Positions 6,357 to 8,641 of a DNA stretch of 8,641 nt are shown here, piece by piece. Position numbers and translations under genes: made by a program. Within the stretch, counting starts at the first letter, position 1. Every line of letters starts with the position of its first letter. The notes beneath the pieces are model-generated. The model made no database searches, was not told where the DNA came from, and was given only the letters and a program-made list of their open reading frames with translations. The DNA comes from CAZPRY01 sp964589175 (lineage in GTDB: Bacteria > Fidelibacterota > UBA2242): the NCBI GenBank assembly GCA_964589175.1, contig CAZPRY010000092.1, positions 1-8,641 of the forward strand, given 5' to 3'.

Positions 6357-8120
6357 ATGCCGGTGAAAAAGTTACTCGTCCTCGCATTAATATTAATCCA
6401 GAGCCTCATCGCCTCTCAGGAAATTGAGGAGCTCGAAAGTCAGCTGCAAAATGCCGATCAGTCGACCAGAATCCGGCTGTTAATCCAACTGGCGGACGAG
6501 TATAAAAAAGACTCCCGCGAAGCTGCCCTGGCTCCGTCTTATGAAGCCATTCGGGGGGCCCGCGCACTGGGCGATCAGCAGTTATACAGTGACGCCCTGT
6601 TTGCTTTCGGACACCTGTTTTATCTATGGGGGCAGCTGGATTCAGCGACCGCTTACCTGAACAATTCCATGAATATCCGAACTGCGCTCGGGGATTCCAG
6701 CGGTGTGGGTAAATGTCTGAATCGCCTGGGGCATATTGCCTGGTTTAAAAACGATCAGATAACCGCACGGCACGATTTTGATCGGGCCCTGGCGATTCAC
6801 ACGGCATTGGGTGAGAAAAGGGAAATCGGCAAGGGACTGACGAATATCGCTAATCTTCATCGCCAGTGGGGCAATTATCGGGAAGCCCTGGAGTTGTATC
6901 TGGAAGCGCTGGAATATTACAAAGCCGATGATTATTCCGAGGGAATCGCCTGGCTATATTTCTCCACATCAATCCTTTACAAGCAATTGGGCGATTATGA
7001 AAAATCGCTTGTGGATGTGCATCGATCCCTGGATATCTATCAGGATATGGCCACGGCCACGCGTGACAGCGGCGGTGTTACGATTTGTTATGGTCAACTG
7101 GGCGATCTGTACCGTCTTACGGGGGATTTTCAGAAGGGATTGGAATATCATTTCAAGGCTCTGCATCTGAGGGAAAAATCCGGGGTAGCCAGCGCAATTT
7201 CCACTGGGTTGAGCGGCATCGGTCAGATTTATTATGAAATGAACGACGATTCTACGGCTCTTGACTATTTAACCCGATCTCTGGAAAAGCATAAGAAGAC
7301 GAAAGATACGACCGGCAAAGCTACGGTTCTGAAATACATCGGTTTTGTTTATCAACGAATGGGCGATAATACCAAAGCGCTGGATTATCTCCTGCAAGGT
7401 CTTAAACTTGCTCAAAGTCGTAAAGAGCGCACCAACGAGCAGGATATTTTGGAGCATATCTCTGAAATTTATAATCAGAAGAGGGAATACAAAACCGCAC
7501 TGGATATTCACAAACAATTTACGGCCGTGAAAGATAGTATTTTTAACTATGAGATTTCCAACCGGATTGCTTCTATCCAGATTCAAAACGAGATCGAAGA
7601 GCGGCAGAAAGAAAACCAGCGTCTGGCGCAAAATGTTCGTATTGCGGAGTTGGAACTGACCCGTGGAAAAAACCAGCGTAATTTTTTGGCGATTTTATCA
7701 ATAACCGGTTTCTTGGTTGTTATCGCCGTTGGTCTGCTCTACCGCAATAAAATCAAAGATAATCGCCTGCTGGCCCGCACGAGCGATGAGATTCTCAAAG
7801 CCCATCAGGATCTCAAGCAGGAAATCGAAGAGCGCAAGCAGTTGGAAAAAGAGCATGAAGAACTGATCGGAAAGCAGAAAGAGGCCCTGGATAAGATCAG
7901 GACCCTGAGCGGATTAATCCCGATCTGTGCCAACTGTAAAAAAATCCGCAATGATGAAGGCTATTACGAGCACCTCGAAAAATTCATTATGGATCATTCC
8001 GATGCGGTTTTCAGTCATGGCATCTGCCCCGACTGCATGAAAAAACTCTACCCAAATTTCAAACCTTCAAAAAAGGAAGCCGGCCCACAGGAAACGACCT
8101 TATCGAAACCGCAAAAATGA
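6357..8120 (+). CDS. Membrane-anchored periplasmic TPR protein with cytoplasmic coiled coil and four-cysteine module
   Basis: The 587-residue protein starts with a signal peptide or anchor (1-20, MPVKKLLVLALILIQ). About eight TPR-like repeats follow from roughly 37 to 395, with units such as WGNYREALELYLEALEYY (171-188) and MGDNTKALDYLLQGLKLA (335-352). Next come a helical KDSIFNYE linker (392-399), a coiled coil, one transmembrane helix (about 443-462), and a second charged coiled coil (470-515). The C-terminal module is LSGLIPICANCKKIRNDEGY (517-536) with SHGICPDCMKKLYP (553-566). C524, C527, C557 and C560 could bind zinc; H554 is nearby. The front half matches the input part of TPR sensor kinases of FCB bacteria, but there are no H-box, ATPase, GGDEF or DNA-binding motifs. 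The end module resembles one seen at the C-termini of PAS and receiver proteins, function unknown. The predicted topology puts TPRs in the periplasm and the cysteine module in the cytoplasm, suggesting a signalling adaptor. The start has only a weak GGA upstream, but a stop codon precedes it in frame. Confidence 0.85.
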   Translation: MPVKKLLVLALILIQSLIASQEIEELESQLQNADQSTRIRLLIQLADEYKKDSREAALAPSYEAIRGARALGDQQLYSDALFAFGHLFYLWGQLDSATAYLNNSMNIRTALGDSSGVGKCLNRLGHIAWFKNDQITARHDFDRALAIHTALGEKREIGKGLTNIANLHRQWGNYREALELYLEALEYYKADDYSEGIAWLYFSTSILYKQLGDYEKSLVDVHRSLDIYQDMATATRDSGGVTICYGQLGDLYRLTGDFQKGLEYHFKALHLREKSGVASAISTGLSGIGQIYYEMNDDSTALDYLTRSLEKHKKTKDTTGKATVLKYIGFVYQRMGDNTKALDYLLQGLKLAQSRKERTNEQDILEHISEIYNQKREYKTALDIHKQFTAVKDSIFNYEISNRIASIQIQNEIEERQKENQRLAQNVRIAELELTRGKNQRNFLAILSITGFLVVIAVGLLYRNKIKDNRLLARTSDEILKAHQDLKQEIEERKQLEKEHEELIGKQKEALDKIRTLSGLIPICANCKKIRNDEGYYEHLEKFIMDHSDAVFSHGICPDCMKKLYPNFKPSKKEAGPQETTLSKPQK

Positions 8121-8137
8121 TTTCGGAATGTAAATTA

Positions 8138-8191
8138 CTTATTGAATTTCCCACCGAATAAGCGCTGAAGCCTGTGCATTTAGTCAATAAG
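8138..8191. repeat. Short inverted repeat between convergent genes
   Basis: CTTATTGA (8138-8145) and TCAATAAG (8184-8191) are perfect 8-base inverted copies separated by 38 bases. They lie between the TPR gene and the minus-strand ligase fragment, where a two-way terminator would be expected. The arms are AT-rich, the loop is long and there is no T run, so chance is a real possibility. Confidence 0.2.
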
Positions 8192-8223
8192 AACCGGGTC
8201 ATCTAGGCAAATATACGACTGTC

Positions 8224-8448
8224 TTAGCCAACCATTCCCAGGAATTCTTCTTCGCTGAGGATCGGCACGCCCAGTTCCCGGGCTTTGGCGGCCTTGGAAC
8301 CGGCGTTCTCGCCGATAATAACGTAGTCGGTTTTCTTGCTGACTGATGAGGCCGCCTTGCCTCCTAATTTCTCGACCATTTCCCGGGCCTCGTCGCGCGT
8401 GAATTTTATGAGCGCCCCGGTGAAGATTGCGGGAATTTTGTTGTATTT
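8224..8448 (-). pseudogene. ligA: Truncated 3' end of NAD-dependent DNA ligase (BRCT domain only)
   Basis: Reading the minus strand from 8448 down to the TAA at 8224-8226 gives 74 residues. They include KIPAIFTGALIKFTRDEA, VEKLGGKAASSVSKKTDYVI, GENAGSKAAKARELGVPIL and SEEEFLGMVG. This is the C-terminal BRCT domain of bacterial LigA, an essential DNA ligase of roughly 670 residues that seals nicks using NAD+. The adenylation, OB-fold, zinc-finger and helix-hairpin-helix parts are absent. In-frame TAA at 8449-8451 blocks the frame, there is no ATG or ribosome site, and clear similarity stops at about 8440, exactly where base composition drops. It is either a broken gene copy or a gene cut by a foreign insertion or an assembly join. 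It faces the TPR gene tail to tail. Confidence 0.85.
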
Positions 8449-8641
8449 TTATATATGATATGGGTTTGGTTTTATAGTCTATGTCAGTGGCAGGAGATGT
8501 ATGATTGATTACGGGATTTTTTTTAGTATAGTACTTTCAAATAAAAGAGGGTTCATGTCGTGTGTTATTAATAAAAAGATCTTAAATAGGGTCTCCTGAA
8601 AAAGTATCTAATATATTGTTAATACAGTTGTTTATATCTTG
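8449..8641. other. AT-rich tail with no recognisable gene
   Basis: From about 8443 the sequence becomes markedly AT-rich, with runs such as TTTTTTTT (8517-8524), unlike the rest of the window. No open frame of useful length exists on either strand. A promoter-like pair, TTGATT (8505-8510) and TATAGT (8527-8532) 16 bases apart, is followed by a 14-codon frame at 8555-8599. In DNA this AT-rich such matches are expected by chance. I see no transposase, terminal inverted repeat or tRNA. Confidence 0.5.

Noticed and set aside
3046..8120. Possible selenoproteins using in-frame TGA
   Set aside because: Thioredoxin has the standard WCGPC motif. The terminal TGA of the TPR gene is followed by non-conserved sequence that reaches another stop, with no SECIS-like hairpin that I could identify.
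6357..8120. Histidine kinase assignment for the TPR protein
   Set aside because: No phospho-acceptor H box or N, G1 and G2 ATP-binding motifs are present after the transmembrane helix; only the coiled coil and cysteine module are there.
8555..8599. Tiny 14-codon frame with AAAGAGGG before its ATG and promoter-like boxes upstream
   Set aside because: The spacing to ATG is short, the peptide is unremarkable, and such matches are expected in very AT-rich DNA.

Overview
The window reads as a chromosomal segment from a Gram-negative bacterium of the wider FCB assemblage, for example Calditrichota, KSB1, Ignavibacteria or a related candidate phylum. The main clue is a large secreted protein ending in a YPNPFN-type, FlgD-like / type IX secretion (Por) sorting domain. 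A second clue is a periplasmic TPR protein built like the input half of the TPR sensor kinases common in that group. Coding regions are moderately GC-rich and intergenic regions are AT-rich. The phylum is an inference from architecture, not a database result.

Layout. Positions 1-164 hold a strong rho-independent terminator for a gene upstream of the window, then a sigma70-like promoter placed so close to selA that the mRNA would be leaderless or nearly so. selA (165-1568, L-seryl-tRNA(Sec) selenium transferase) overlaps by 4 bases a radical SAM enzyme of uncharacterised function (1565-2857). The two form an apparent operon closed by a hairpin terminator at 2894-2917. A single thioredoxin (3046-3372) follows as its own unit. 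Next is a promoter with a leader containing a long imperfect hairpin that ends at the Shine-Dalgarno sequence of a DUF3160-type secreted protein (3542-6067). A 289-base gap with no convincing gene precedes a 587-residue signal peptide-TPR-transmembrane-coiled coil protein that ends in a four-cysteine module (6357-8120).

The right edge holds, on the minus strand, only the last 74 codons of an NAD-dependent DNA ligase (LigA BRCT domain, 8224-8448). It breaks off at a stop codon where the sequence turns into about 200 bases of AT-rich DNA with no visible gene. This is either a real gene disruption or a chimeric contig end.

How the genes fit together. selA implies selenoprotein synthesis, but selB, selC (tRNA-Sec) and selD are not in the window. 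The radical SAM enzyme is the best candidate for something new linked to selA. Thioredoxin, the DUF3160 protein and the TPR protein look like independent transcription units with no obvious shared pathway. No CRISPR array, complete mobile element or defence system is visible.
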